Shown here: positions 25,164-34,535 of the stretch, piece by piece
Layout: the number at the start of each line of letters is the position of its first letter
Position numbering within the stretch: the first letter of the stretch is position 1
Source of the DNA: Flammeovirgaceae bacterium UBA7330
GTDB taxonomy: Bacteria > Bacteroidota > Bacteroidia > Cytophagales > Cyclobacteriaceae
Direction of reading: 5' to 3'
Length of the DNA stretch: 64,000 bases
NCBI GenBank assembly: GCA_002471275.1
Contig: DKPQ01000017.1
Span: 682,001-746,000, forward strand
The notes under the pieces: generated by a model
What the model was told of the DNA's origin: nothing
Seen by the model: only the letters and a program-made list of their open reading frames with translations
The model's database searches: none
Program-made: the position numbers and the translations under genes

Positions 25164-25216
25164 TAACCGTTTGAATTTCGAACCATTTAAACGAATGTTT
25201 TCCAAACAAATACTCA

Positions 25217-26497
25217 ATGTCTAAAGCCTCAGGATTTCGCCCTCAGATATTAAGCTTCATAATTATTTTTGTTGTCTCATTTGCTACCTACAGTCAGGAG
25301 ATTCCTACTGATGAGGCGGTGATCTCATCAGGTGAAGCACTTTTCAAGGCCAATTGTACACAATGCCACCAAGTCCATAAAAAGGTTATCGGACCTGCAC
25401 TAAAAGGTGTAACGGATAGATTGGAAACAGGTTACCTGCTCGATTGGATAAGAAACTCTCAAAAAGTTATTCAAAGTGGGGATGACTACGCTGTTTCGCT
25501 CTATGAAGAGTACAATCAGGTAGCTATGCCTTCCTATCCATTCTCAGACGATCAAATACTAAGCTTGCTCGCTTATGTGAAAACAGAGTCTGAAAATGTG
25601 CCTCAGGAGACCGCTCAGGTTGATCCTGCAGCTGGTGGGGAAGTAGCAGCATCGGGTGGAGACTCCATACCTTCAGGGTATCTCACAGCAGTTTTAGTTG
25701 TACTGGTTGTAGTACTTATACTAATACTAATTGTACTGGTGCTAATCGTATCCGTTTTACAACGGTATCTCAAAGAGAAAAAAGATCTTCAGGAAGAAGA
25801 TAAAGAAATTCTGGAGCAGAAATTTGACCTGCTCAAAGTACTTAAGTCTGATGCAGTTGCGGGTGTTGTAATCTTCCTTTTCACTGCAATTTTACTTAAA
25901 ACACTTATCGACGGTGCTTTCACCATTGGTGTTCAGCAAGGTTATCAGCCTACGCAACCTATTGCATTCTCACATGAATTGCATGCAGGGCAGTATGAGA
26001 TTGACTGTAACTATTGCCATACGGGTGTGAGAAAAGCCAAGTCGGCCAACATTCCTTCACCAAACATATGTATGAATTGTCACTCGGCGATTCAAAATGT
26101 AGGTGGTGAGTCCGGAGTATCCACAGAGATTGCAAAAATTTATGCCGCTGTGGATTACGATCCAAATACTGGTCAGTACGGACCAGACAAAAAGCCAATT
26201 GAATGGGTAAGGATTCACAACCTGCCAGACCTTGCATACTTTAACCATTCTCAACACGTGGAAGTAGGTGGTCTTGAGTGTGAGACTTGTCACGGACCTG
26301 TTTCGGAGATGGAGGTAGTTTACCAGTACGCTCCGCTGACTATGGGATGGTGTATCAACTGTCACAGAGAGACAGAGGTCAATTCCAAAGGCAACGAATA
26401 CTATTCTAAATTAATTGAGTTACACGAGGAGCATAGCAAAGAGCCGATGGTAGTAGAGGATATCGGTGGTCTTGAATGTGCTAAATGTCATTATTAA
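25217..26497 (+). CDS. actA: Alternative complex III subunit ActA (multiheme cytochrome c)
   Basis: ActA passes electrons from the quinol-oxidising core of alternative complex III toward the terminal oxidase. The 426 residues show a signal peptide, then a monoheme cytochrome domain with CTQCH (about residue 50). A membrane segment follows (AVLVVLVVVLILILIVLVLIV, about 155-180), then a second (AVAGVVIFLFTAILLKTLI). Last comes a pentaheme domain with CNYCH, CMNCH, CETCH, CINCH and CAKCH. The total is six CxxCH sites, one more than the classical pentaheme ActA. It opens an operon of fifteen or more genes. The start lies in an A-rich leader. Confidence 0.93.
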   Translation: MSKASGFRPQILSFIIIFVVSFATYSQEIPTDEAVISSGEALFKANCTQCHQVHKKVIGPALKGVTDRLETGYLLDWIRNSQKVIQSGDDYAVSLYEEYNQVAMPSYPFSDDQILSLLAYVKTESENVPQETAQVDPAAGGEVAASGGDSIPSGYLTAVLVVLVVVLILILIVLVLIVSVLQRYLKEKKDLQEEDKEILEQKFDLLKVLKSDAVAGVVIFLFTAILLKTLIDGAFTIGVQQGYQPTQPIAFSHELHAGQYEIDCNYCHTGVRKAKSANIPSPNICMNCHSAIQNVGGESGVSTEIAKIYAAVDYDPNTGQYGPDKKPIEWVRIHNLPDLAYFNHSQHVEVGGLECETCHGPVSEMEVVYQYAPLTMGWCINCHRETEVNSKGNEYYSKLIELHEEHSKEPMVVEDIGGLECAKCHY

Positions 26498-26530
26498 AAA
26501 ACTGACTTGAATTTGATTCCAGGAAGAAAT

Positions 26531-29500
26531 ATGAAAGGAACAAAGAAATATTGGAAAGGACTTGAGCAACTCGCTGACAATGCTGAGTTTAAAAAGCATG
26601 CCGATAAGGAATTTCCAGAATATCTGCCTATAGCAGGAGAAGATGGACCCAACAGGAGAGATTTCCTGAAAATGATGGGTTTTAGTGTTGCGGCGGTTTC
26701 ATTGGCTGCTTGTGAAACACCCGTGAAAAAGGCCATACCTTATGTATCAAAGCCTGCTTCCGTAGATCCATCTGTTCCTAACTACTATGCCTCTACTTAT
26801 GTAAGTGGCAGTGACGCTTTACCAATTGTTGTTAAAACACGTGAGGGTAGACCTATCTATGTAGATGGCAACAAGCTCTCTAAAATCAGTGGAAAAGGTA
26901 CCAGTGCTCAGGCTCAGGCTTCCGTGCTGTCTCTTTACGACAGAGAAAGGCTTGAAGGGCCAATGATCAGCGGTTCATCTGTTTCATGGGATGAAATTGA
27001 CTCTGCGATCAAAAAAGACCTGGCTGCGGCAGGAGGAAAGATTGCTATTGTTAGCAATTCAATTGCCAGCCCTTCTACTTTAAGCGTCATAGAAAAATTC
27101 AAATCCGTATTCCCTGCAGACCACATCATGTACGACACCATGTCATTGAGTGGATTGACTGAGGCTTACGAAAAAGCATTTGGTAAAAAGGTGCTTCCGG
27201 TACACGAATTCGGCAAAGCCAAAACCATCGTGAGTTTTGGAGCTGACTTCCTGGGAACATGGCCTAACCAGACATATAACAACAATGAATTTGCTAAGAC
27301 AAGAAGGCTGTCTGACTCCAAAAAGGATATGTCAAGACTTTATGCCTTTGAGTCAAACCTGTCATTGACAGGGGCCAATGCAGACTATAGACAACCCATC
27401 AAAGCTTCTGAAACCGGAGCCTATGTTGCGAGTCTTTACAATGCTATTGCCTCTAAATTAGGTCAGCCAACAGTAGGAGGCGCTAAAGCCGAGAGTGCGA
27501 TACTCAAGAAAGCAGCCGCAGATCTTTTAGCTTCTCAAGGCAAATCCATCGTAATCTGTGGTTCTAATGACGCTAAGATTCAATCTATAGTCGTTGCCAT
27601 CAACAACCTATTAGGAAGCTTCGGATCTACCATCGATGTCAACAAAGCATTAAATACCAGGAAAGGTAATGATCAGCAGTTTGACGCTTTTGTAAAAGCG
27701 CTGAATGGTGGTCAGGTAGCCGGTGTGATCTTCATCAACTGTAACCCTGTTTACGATCACCCACTGGGAGGTCAAATAGCTTCAGGGTTGAGCAAAGTGA
27801 AGTTGTCTGTTTCTACTTCAGACAGATTGGACGAAACAGCATCTCTGGTGAAATATCAGACTCCGGATCATCACTATCTGGAATCATGGAATGATTTTGA
27901 GATCGTGACTGGCAACTACAGCTTGTCACAGCCTACCATTAAAAATATTTTCGATACCCGTCAGGCTCAGGAGTCACTTTTGACCTGGAGCGGAGAATCG
28001 AAGTCTTACTACGATTTTATCCAGGAATACTGGACGGAGAACATTTATCCATTGTCATCAGGTTTCTCAAGCTTTATCAGCTTTTGGGACAAATGTCTGC
28101 ATGATGGTTTCTTTGAGCCAGAAGCAACTGCGGGTGACTCACCACAGGCTAATGTAGACTTAGGTGGTGTTTCCGTATCTGGTAAATCAGATGGACTCGA
28201 ATTAATCATTTACGAAAAAAATAGCATTGGAAATGGAGCGCAGGCCAATAACCCATGGTTGCAAGAGATGCCTGATCCAATCACCAAAGCTACCTGGGAC
28301 AATTACCTGACCGTTTCTCCAAAGCAAGCAGAAGAGTGGGGTATCAAATTGGGTGATATGGCTACCCAAAAGGTTAACCTTACGGTGGGTGGTACTACTG
28401 TTGAAGTCCCTGTGATGCCACAGCCTGGTCAGGCATACAATACAGTTGGTCTGGCACTTGGATACGGAAGAACAAAAGCAGGTAAAGTAGCTAATAACAT
28501 AGGTGTTAATGCTTATCCTTTTATTGCCAATAAAGGTGGGAGCTTATCATATGCCATCACAAGTGGTGTTTCCGTGGAGCCGACCGGTGCTATCTACAGG
28601 ATTGCTCAGACTCAGACTCATGACACATACATGGGTAGAGAAACTGTGATCCAGGAGAGCATCCTATCAGAATATAAGAAAGATCCTCAGGCAGGAAGAC
28701 ATTTCCCAATGATCTCCAAAGCCAATGGTGAGAAAGTAAGACCTCATGCTGTTTCTCTTTGGAAGGGCCATGAGTATCCGAATCACCACTGGGGATTGAT
28801 GATTGATCTAAACTCATGTACAGGATGTGGATCGTGTACAGTAGCATGTCAGTCAGAAAACAACATTCCTGTAGTAGGAAAAACTGAAGTACTGAACCGA
28901 CGCGAGATGCATTGGATCAGGATCGACAGGTACTACAGCTCAGACGCTGAAGAAGGCAATTACGCAGCAATGGAAAAGGCTTCCGAAAATCCGGAAGTGA
29001 CTTTCCAGCCAATGATGTGTCAGCAGTGTAACAATGCACCTTGTGAGACAGTATGTCCGGTAGCGGCCACCACACACAGCAGTGAAGGTCTCAACCAGAT
29101 GACATACAACAGATGCATTGGAACAAGATATTGTGCAAACAACTGCCCTTACAAAGTAAGAAGGTTCAACTGGTTTAAATACCATGACAACGAGCAGTTT
29201 GCTGACAATACAGCCATGAACAATGATCTTGGTAAGATGGTGTTGAACCCTGATGTGACTGTAAGAGCACGGGGTGTGATGGAAAAATGTACTTTCTGCG
29301 TACAACGTATCCAATACGGCAAGCTGGAAGCTAAGAAAGAGGGTAGAAGACCGGTTGACGGTGATGCTGTTACGGCTTGTGCAAGTGCATGTCCTTCAGA
29401 AGCGCTTGTGTTTGGAGATATGAAAGATCCTTCAAGCGAGATTTCACAAAGATTAAAAATAAAAACAAGTGAGAAGATGGTTGAAGCCATGGAAGACAGG

Positions 29501-29602
29501 GCTTACCATGTGTTGGAAGAGTTGAGAGTGATGCCTAATGTTTGGTACTTAACCAAGATTAGGAATAAAGATGAAGTTAAAACTGTAAACGGAGAAGCAT
29601 AA
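26531..29602 (+). CDS. actB: Alternative complex III subunit ActB (molybdopterin-oxidoreductase-like iron-sulfur protein)
   Basis: The 1023 residues combine a molybdoenzyme-like domain (about 60-720) with a ferredoxin-like domain. The latter has cysteine clusters CTGCGSCTVAC, CQQCNNAPCETVC, CIGTRYCANNCPYKVRRFNW and CTFCVQRI...CASACP. In known complexes the large domain has lost the molybdenum cofactor and the Fe-S clusters carry electrons. The N-terminus has a twin-arginine motif (NRRDFLKMMGFSVAAVSLAAC), ending in a lipobox-like LAAC. I chose ATG 26531, 1 base after the AGGAAGAAAT run; an in-frame TTG lies at 26507. Located on the periplasmic side. Confidence 0.95.
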   Translation: MKGTKKYWKGLEQLADNAEFKKHADKEFPEYLPIAGEDGPNRRDFLKMMGFSVAAVSLAACETPVKKAIPYVSKPASVDPSVPNYYASTYVSGSDALPIVVKTREGRPIYVDGNKLSKISGKGTSAQAQASVLSLYDRERLEGPMISGSSVSWDEIDSAIKKDLAAAGGKIAIVSNSIASPSTLSVIEKFKSVFPADHIMYDTMSLSGLTEAYEKAFGKKVLPVHEFGKAKTIVSFGADFLGTWPNQTYNNNEFAKTRRLSDSKKDMSRLYAFESNLSLTGANADYRQPIKASETGAYVASLYNAIASKLGQPTVGGAKAESAILKKAAADLLASQGKSIVICGSNDAKIQSIVVAINNLLGSFGSTIDVNKALNTRKGNDQQFDAFVKALNGGQVAGVIFINCNPVYDHPLGGQIASGLSKVKLSVSTSDRLDETASLVKYQTPDHHYLESWNDFEIVTGNYSLSQPTIKNIFDTRQAQESLLTWSGESKSYYDFIQEYWTENIYPLSSGFSSFISFWDKCLHDGFFEPEATAGDSPQANVDLGGVSVSGKSDGLELIIYEKNSIGNGAQANNPWLQEMPDPITKATWDNYLTVSPKQAEEWGIKLGDMATQKVNLTVGGTTVEVPVMPQPGQAYNTVGLALGYGRTKAGKVANNIGVNAYPFIANKGGSLSYAITSGVSVEPTGAIYRIAQTQTHDTYMGRETVIQESILSEYKKDPQAGRHFPMISKANGEKVRPHAVSLWKGHEYPNHHWGLMIDLNSCTGCGSCTVACQSENNIPVVGKTEVLNRREMHWIRIDRYYSSDAEEGNYAAMEKASENPEVTFQPMMCQQCNNAPCETVCPVAATTHSSEGLNQMTYNRCIGTRYCANNCPYKVRRFNWFKYHDNEQFADNTAMNNDLGKMVLNPDVTVRARGVMEKCTFCVQRIQYGKLEAKKEGRRPVDGDAVTACASACPSEALVFGDMKDPSSEISQRLKIKTSEKMVEAMEDRAYHVLEELRVMPNVWYLTKIRNKDEVKTVNGEA

Positions 29603-29606
29603 AGTA

Positions 29607-30980
29607 ATGATAGCAGAATCATCTGTACGTGAACCATTAGTAACCGGTCATAAGACCCTCCATGATGTCTCTAATGACATTGCTGGCAGGGTGGAAGATA
29701 AGCCTTCCAAGTCCTGGCTTTTAGCCACCGCAGTTTCATTAGCAGCATTAGCTGTAGGAGCTTATGCTGTTTGGATGACGGTATGGCATGGTATCGGAAT
29801 GTGGGGACTTAATAAGACTGTTGGTTGGGCCTGGGATATCACCAACTTCGTATGGTGGGTTGGTATCGGTCACGCAGGTACACTTATTTCTGCCATCCTT
29901 TTGCTGTTCAGACAACGATGGAGAATGTCTATCAACCGGGCAGCTGAAGCGATGACGATTTTCGCAGTAATCTGCGCCCTGATGTTCCCGATCCTACACA
30001 TGGGGAGACCTTGGCTAGGGATGTACTGGGCAATTCCACTTCCTAATACATTTGGGTCACTTTGGGTGAACTTTAACTCACCACTTCTTTGGGATTTCTT
30101 TGCGATCAGTACTTATTTCTCAGTCTCTTTGGTATTCTGGTACATTGGGTTAATTCCTGACTTTGCTACCATCAGAGACCGTGCAACAAACAAGATTTCA
30201 AAAGCCATCTATGGTGCTTTGAGTTTCGGATGGGACGGAGCAGCCAGAACATGGTCACGATATGAGACTGTAGCATTAATACTTGCCGGACTTGCTACCC
30301 CTCTTGTACTTTCGGTACACACCATTGTATCTATGGACTTTGCTACCTCGGTAATACCAGGATGGCATACCACAATTTTCCCTCCGTACTTCGTTGCAGG
30401 AGCGATTTTCTCAGGATTCGCAATGGTACTTACACTACTCCTGATCACCAGGAAGGTGTATAAACTCGAAGATTATATTACCATTCAGCACATTGAGTTG
30501 ATGAATATCATCATCATCATTACTGGTTCCATTGTGGGTATTGCTTATATCACTGAGCTTTTCATTGCCTGGTACTCAGGAGTAGAAGCAGAACAATATG
30601 CGTTCCTAAACAGGGTTTCAGGACCGTACTGGTGGGCATACGCTTCCATGATGACTTGTAATGTGATTTCACCACAGTTGTTCTGGTTTAAAAAGATACG
30701 GACGAATCTGGCTGCAACATTTGTATTATCCATTGTTGTGAACATTGGAATGTGGTTTGAGCGATTCGTGATCATTGTTACCTCATTGCATAGAGACTTT
30801 TTGCCTTCAAGTTGGGCAATGTTTTATCCCACTATCTACGATATGGGAATGTACCTGTTCAGTATCGGGTTTTTCTTCACAGCATTCTTATTGTTTGCGA
30901 AGTTTTTCCCGGTGATCAACATCGCGGAGGTGAAGAGTATTATTAAAGCAACTGGCGAAAAAGTTAAAAGTAATGGCTGA
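29607..30980 (+). CDS. actC: Alternative complex III subunit ActC (NrfD-like membrane protein)
   Basis: ActC is the membrane subunit that binds quinol in alternative complex III. The 457 residues form an NrfD/PsrC-like protein of about ten membrane segments. Recognisable parts are NFVWWVGIGHAGTLISAILLLFRQRWRMSINRAAEAMT and FPILHMGRPWLGMYW. The paired RAAEAMT helix and the His residues in the first segments are typical of the quinone site in NrfD proteins. It starts 5 bases after actB and its stop overlaps the actD start by 8 bases. Confidence 0.95.
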   Translation: MIAESSVREPLVTGHKTLHDVSNDIAGRVEDKPSKSWLLATAVSLAALAVGAYAVWMTVWHGIGMWGLNKTVGWAWDITNFVWWVGIGHAGTLISAILLLFRQRWRMSINRAAEAMTIFAVICALMFPILHMGRPWLGMYWAIPLPNTFGSLWVNFNSPLLWDFFAISTYFSVSLVFWYIGLIPDFATIRDRATNKISKAIYGALSFGWDGAARTWSRYETVALILAGLATPLVLSVHTIVSMDFATSVIPGWHTTIFPPYFVAGAIFSGFAMVLTLLLITRKVYKLEDYITIQHIELMNIIIIITGSIVGIAYITELFIAWYSGVEAEQYAFLNRVSGPYWWAYASMMTCNVISPQLFWFKKIRTNLAATFVLSIVVNIGMWFERFVIIVTSLHRDFLPSSWAMFYPTIYDMGMYLFSIGFFFTAFLLFAKFFPVINIAEVKSIIKATGEKVKSNG

Positions 30981-31497
30981 AACTAGTAATTATTTAACTG
31001 GTGTATTTGAGGACGAGGATGTCCTACTGGATGCTATCAAGAAGGTAAGGAATAGCGGAGTAAAGATCCATGAAGTGTACTCTCCGTTTCCTGTCCATGG
31101 GATAGAGGATGCACTGGGATACAGAAGATCAAGATTGTCTATCGCTGCATTCCTTTTTGGAATAACCGGTACCTCTTTGGCACTTATCATGCAAATCGGG
31201 ATGATGGGTATTGACTGGCCGATGATCATTGGTGGAAAAGACTACATCCCTGTTCCTTCATTTATCCCTGTATCTTTTGAGCTTACAGTACTGCTTGCTG
31301 CATTTGGAATGGTAGGTACCTTCTTTGTAGTGGCCAACCTGAAGCCATGGGGGAAACCTAAGATTTTTGATCTCAGGATCACTGACGACAAACACGTGAT
31401 GGCAGTGGATCTTGGCAAAAACAATCTGGATGAAGGAAAAATAAGCCAGATATTAAAAGATAGTGGAGCATCTGAAGTAAATAAGAAAACGCTGTAA
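30973..31497 (+). CDS. actD: Alternative complex III subunit ActD (DUF3341)
   Basis: This 174-residue protein has a hydrophilic N-terminal half (GVFEDEDVLLDAIKKVRNSGVKIHEVYSPFPVHGIEDALG). Two membrane segments follow (about 58-80 and 98-118), and a short cytoplasmic end. The pattern VYSPFPVHGIDxALG is diagnostic for DUF3341/ActD. It stabilises the complex near ActC. The start overlaps the end of actC by 8 bases. Length and topology are normal. Confidence 0.93.
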   Translation: MAETSNYLTGVFEDEDVLLDAIKKVRNSGVKIHEVYSPFPVHGIEDALGYRRSRLSIAAFLFGITGTSLALIMQIGMMGIDWPMIIGGKDYIPVPSFIPVSFELTVLLAAFGMVGTFFVVANLKPWGKPKIFDLRITDDKHVMAVDLGKNNLDEGKISQILKDSGASEVNKKTL

Positions 31498-31500
31498 GGC

Positions 31501-32115
31501 ATGCAAAAAGGAGTACAGATAATATTATTGGTTGTTGTAGCATTGGTAGTGGCCAGTTGCACGGCTGGGGTAGATAATCCTGGTCTGGAGTATGCACCAC
31601 AAATGTATCATTCCACACCTTATGAGCCACTTTCTCAGGTGCAGGATGAATCCATAGGTTCATGGTTAGATTCCAATCCTGAGGATGGACATGGCGAGTT
31701 TTACAACTCGAATCCATACAATCCTTATGGTATGACCATGTTGGAACCTGTAGAAAACACCATCAAAAGAGGTTCATTACCAAATCACATTGCGCCAGAT
31801 GATTATGAAACTGCAGCAATCGAATTGGTAAACCCATTGGATAGCACCAAAGAGGTAGTTGCACAGGGTAAGGCCTTATATGAAAGATTTTGTATTCATT
31901 GCCATGGACAGAAAGGCGCAGGAGATGGATTGGTTGGTCAGGTCTTTCTCGGGGTAACAGCATATAATTCTGCCACAGTAGTAGATAAGCCGGGAGGACA
32001 TATCTATCATGTGATTACACATGGAAAAGGCAGAATGGGTTCCCATGCTTCTCAGCTCAGTGAGGAAGAGCGTTGGAAAATTGTAAGATATGTTCAGGTA
32101 TTACAAAAACAATAA
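31501..32115 (+). CDS. actE: Alternative complex III subunit ActE (monoheme lipoprotein cytochrome c)
   Basis: ActE is a monoheme cytochrome c that helps relay electrons. The 204 residues start with a lipoprotein signal (IILLVVVALVVASC, Cys at residue 20). A Pro/Tyr-rich linker (LEYAPQMYHSTPYEPLS) follows, then a cytochrome fold: ERFCIHCHGQKGAGDGLVGQVFLG and the axial Met in GRMGSHASQL. The first gene-product segment YAPQMYHS is typical for this family in Bacteroidota. It begins 3 bases after actD. Confidence 0.92.
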   Translation: MQKGVQIILLVVVALVVASCTAGVDNPGLEYAPQMYHSTPYEPLSQVQDESIGSWLDSNPEDGHGEFYNSNPYNPYGMTMLEPVENTIKRGSLPNHIAPDDYETAAIELVNPLDSTKEVVAQGKALYERFCIHCHGQKGAGDGLVGQVFLGVTAYNSATVVDKPGGHIYHVITHGKGRMGSHASQLSEEERWKIVRYVQVLQKQ

Positions 32116-32141
32116 TTGATCACAATCGATTAACACTTAGC

Positions 32142-33419
32142 ATGACAGAGGAAAGATTTGAATTTAAAGCAACAACCAAGAGAAATCTTCTCATTTTTAT
32201 TGCGGTCGGAGTAGTATTAGCAATCATTGGTATAGTAGCACTCAATATGGGTGGAGGGCATCATGAAGGAGGCGGACACGGAGAAGAAGTGGAAGCAGCT
32301 CATCACGGGTTCCACTGGATGCAACGAGTCAATGCTAATCTATGGATCAATATTGTATTTTTTACTGGTTTGTCGCTTATTGGGGTATTATTCTTTGCCA
32401 TCCAATATGCAGCGCAGGCTGGTTGGTCTGCCGGGATCAAACGTATTCCACTTTCATTTGGCGCATGGATTCCCATTGGTTTTGTTTTGATGATTGCCAT
32501 GTTCTTCATTGGAGGCCATGATATATTCCACTGGACTCATCATGACTTATATGGTCCTGGTGGTGATGAAATCATTCAGGGAAAGGCAGGCTATTTTTAT
32601 TGGCCTTTAGAAAACGGGAGTTTTCCTTTGTTTTATGTACTGAGAATGGTTGCCTTTTTTGCTATCTGGTATTTACTGTTCAACAAGTTAAAGAACCTGG
32701 CTTACCAGGAAGACCTGGATGGTGGCACAGAGAAATGGTATCAAATGAGAAAAGTCTCTGCCATTTTCATTGTCTTTTTTGCTGTTTCTTCTTCCATCGC
32801 AGCATGGGATTGGGTAATGTCAATTGATACCCATTGGTTTAGTACCATGATGGGTTGGTATGTATTTGCAAGCTGGTGGGTAGCCGGTTTGGCACTTACA
32901 ACTTTCATTGTTGTGCTTCTTAAGGATAAGGGGTATTTAAGCGTTGTCAATGCCAACCATTTGCATGATCTGGGTAAATTCGTTTTTGCATTCAGTATCT
33001 TCTGGACTTATATCTGGTTTTCTCAGTTCTTCCTTATCTACTATGCCAATATCCCTGAAGAAACAATCTACTTTGTAGAGCGATGGAAAAGCAGTCATTA
33101 CGCACCATTGTTTTTCTTAAACCTGGGTGTGAATTTCTTCTTCCCATTCCTGGTATTGATGACAAGAGATTCTAAAAGGCACACAAGAATATTGAAAGTT
33201 GTAACACCTGCAGTGGTTATCGGCCACTGGTTGGATATTACGCTTATGGTTACACCAGGTACGCTGGGTGAGAATTCAGGATTTGGCGTACTGGAGTTAG
33301 GATTGTTGTTTGTATTTGCAGGGGCATTCATCTATGTTGTGTTGAATCAGTTGTCAAAAGCTCCTTTATTTGCGAAGAATCATCCAATGTTGGAAGAGAG
33401 TTTACATCATCACGTATAA
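32142..33419 (+). CDS. actF: Alternative complex III subunit ActF (NrfD-like)
   Basis: The 425 residues form a second NrfD-like membrane subunit with about ten segments. An N-terminal helix (LLIFIAVGVVLAIIGIVAL) precedes a His/Gly/Glu-rich loop (GGGHHEGGGHGEE), followed by FHWMQRVNANLWINIVFFTGLS and WDWVMSIDTHWFSTMMGWYVFASWWVAG. I chose ATG 32142 (MTEERFEFKATTK) over the upstream open frame from 32073, which would overlap actE and read through its terminus. ActF supports ActC and docking to the oxidase. The His-rich loop may bind metals; that is inference. Confidence 0.93.
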   Translation: MTEERFEFKATTKRNLLIFIAVGVVLAIIGIVALNMGGGHHEGGGHGEEVEAAHHGFHWMQRVNANLWINIVFFTGLSLIGVLFFAIQYAAQAGWSAGIKRIPLSFGAWIPIGFVLMIAMFFIGGHDIFHWTHHDLYGPGGDEIIQGKAGYFYWPLENGSFPLFYVLRMVAFFAIWYLLFNKLKNLAYQEDLDGGTEKWYQMRKVSAIFIVFFAVSSSIAAWDWVMSIDTHWFSTMMGWYVFASWWVAGLALTTFIVVLLKDKGYLSVVNANHLHDLGKFVFAFSIFWTYIWFSQFFLIYYANIPEETIYFVERWKSSHYAPLFFLNLGVNFFFPFLVLMTRDSKRHTRILKVVTPAVVIGHWLDITLMVTPGTLGENSGFGVLELGLLFVFAGAFIYVVLNQLSKAPLFAKNHPMLEESLHHHV

Positions 33420-33436
33420 AAGCTTATTGAATAGAG

Positions 33437-34516
33437 ATGTTGAATTTAATAATAGTTATCGCAGTAGTATTGATCCTGGCTATCCTGGTCACGGTATTCA
33501 GGGTAATTACGTTGGTCAATGTTGCGAAAGGAGAGGGAAGCAAAAGTGTTCCTCCTACTAACAGGATCAATGCCTTATTGTTGATGTTGTTTTTAATAGC
33601 AGGATTATTCGGTTTTTTCTATTTTTCATTTGGAGGTCTGCAGGATGATTTTGTATTGCCTTTGGCTTCCGAACATGGTGCTGTAACAGACCGTCTGTTT
33701 TGGATCACCATGGGTATCACCTGTTTTGTGTTCATTGTCACACAGATATTCCTGTTTGGTTTTGCTTATAAGTACCAACATAAAGAGGGTAATAAAGCAG
33801 ATTTTTATCCGCACAACAATAAACTTGAGGTCATCTGGACAGCTATTCCTGCCATTGTTTTGGCATTGTTGATCGTTTCCGGGTGGAAAGCCTGGTCTGA
33901 CATTACAGGAAAGGCCCCTGATAATGCTGAGGTAATTGAAGTAATGGGGTATCAGTTTTCATGGTCTGTAAGATATCCGGGTGCAGACAAAAGTCTGGGA
34001 GACTCTGACTTCCAAAAAATGGATGTAACAAACTCCATGGGTATTGACTTCACTGATCAGGCATCATTCGATGACTTTATTCCAACTCAACTTGTATTAC
34101 CCAAAGGACGTCCGGTTTTATTGAAGATTCGAGCCAAGGATGTGATTCATAGTGTGTTTCAACCACATTTCAGGATGCAGATGAATGCTGTGCCAGGTAT
34201 GCCAACCAGATTCTGGTTTGTGCCTACCAAGACCACAGAAGAGATGCGGGAAGAGACTGGAAATCCTGATTTCAATTACGAATTGGTTTGTAACAAGATA
34301 TGTGGGTATGGTCATTTTGGTATGAAATATTCAATTCTTGTACTGGAAGCAGATGAATATGACCAATGGTATGCTGATCAGCAAGCCTGGCTTAAGCTAA
34401 ATGATGATTATCTGTCCGAAGTGCCTGATAATTTGAAAGAAGCTGCAAGAATTGCTGCTGGAATTGATAATGTAATAAGTGTAGATAAGGCCGATAAAGC
34501 CCTGGTAAGCAACTAA
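33437..34516 (+). CDS. coxB: Cytochrome c oxidase subunit II
   Basis: This subunit receives electrons through its CuA centre. Two membrane segments precede the cupredoxin domain. The CuA ligand set is seen as His in KDVIHSVFQPHFRMQMN and CNKICGYGHFGM (two Cys, His, Met). The N-terminus is long, with an extra segment before the usual two. There is no fused cytochrome c domain at the C-terminus, so this is an aa3-type rather than caa3-type subunit. Electrons presumably come directly from ActA or ActE. It follows actF by 17 bases. Confidence 0.95.
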   Translation: MLNLIIVIAVVLILAILVTVFRVITLVNVAKGEGSKSVPPTNRINALLLMLFLIAGLFGFFYFSFGGLQDDFVLPLASEHGAVTDRLFWITMGITCFVFIVTQIFLFGFAYKYQHKEGNKADFYPHNNKLEVIWTAIPAIVLALLIVSGWKAWSDITGKAPDNAEVIEVMGYQFSWSVRYPGADKSLGDSDFQKMDVTNSMGIDFTDQASFDDFIPTQLVLPKGRPVLLKIRAKDVIHSVFQPHFRMQMNAVPGMPTRFWFVPTKTTEEMREETGNPDFNYELVCNKICGYGHFGMKYSILVLEADEYDQWYADQQAWLKLNDDYLSEVPDNLKEAARIAAGIDNVISVDKADKALVSN

Positions 34517-34535
34517 GATTTTAAAAGATTTTATT

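Noticed and set aside
25154..25167. Same half-sites (TTACA/TGTAA) in the act promoter palindrome and in the marR palindrome, suggesting one regulator
   Set aside because: The spacers differ (2 versus 5 bases), and the half-sites are short and AT-rich, so a common factor is not supported.
26507..26530. TTG start for ActB
   Set aside because: ATG 26531 is directly preceded by an AGGAAG-like stretch and gives a better N-terminus.
32073..32141. Upstream start for ActF
   Set aside because: It would overlap the end of actE and add unrelated residues, whereas ATG 32142 gives the expected family N-terminus.
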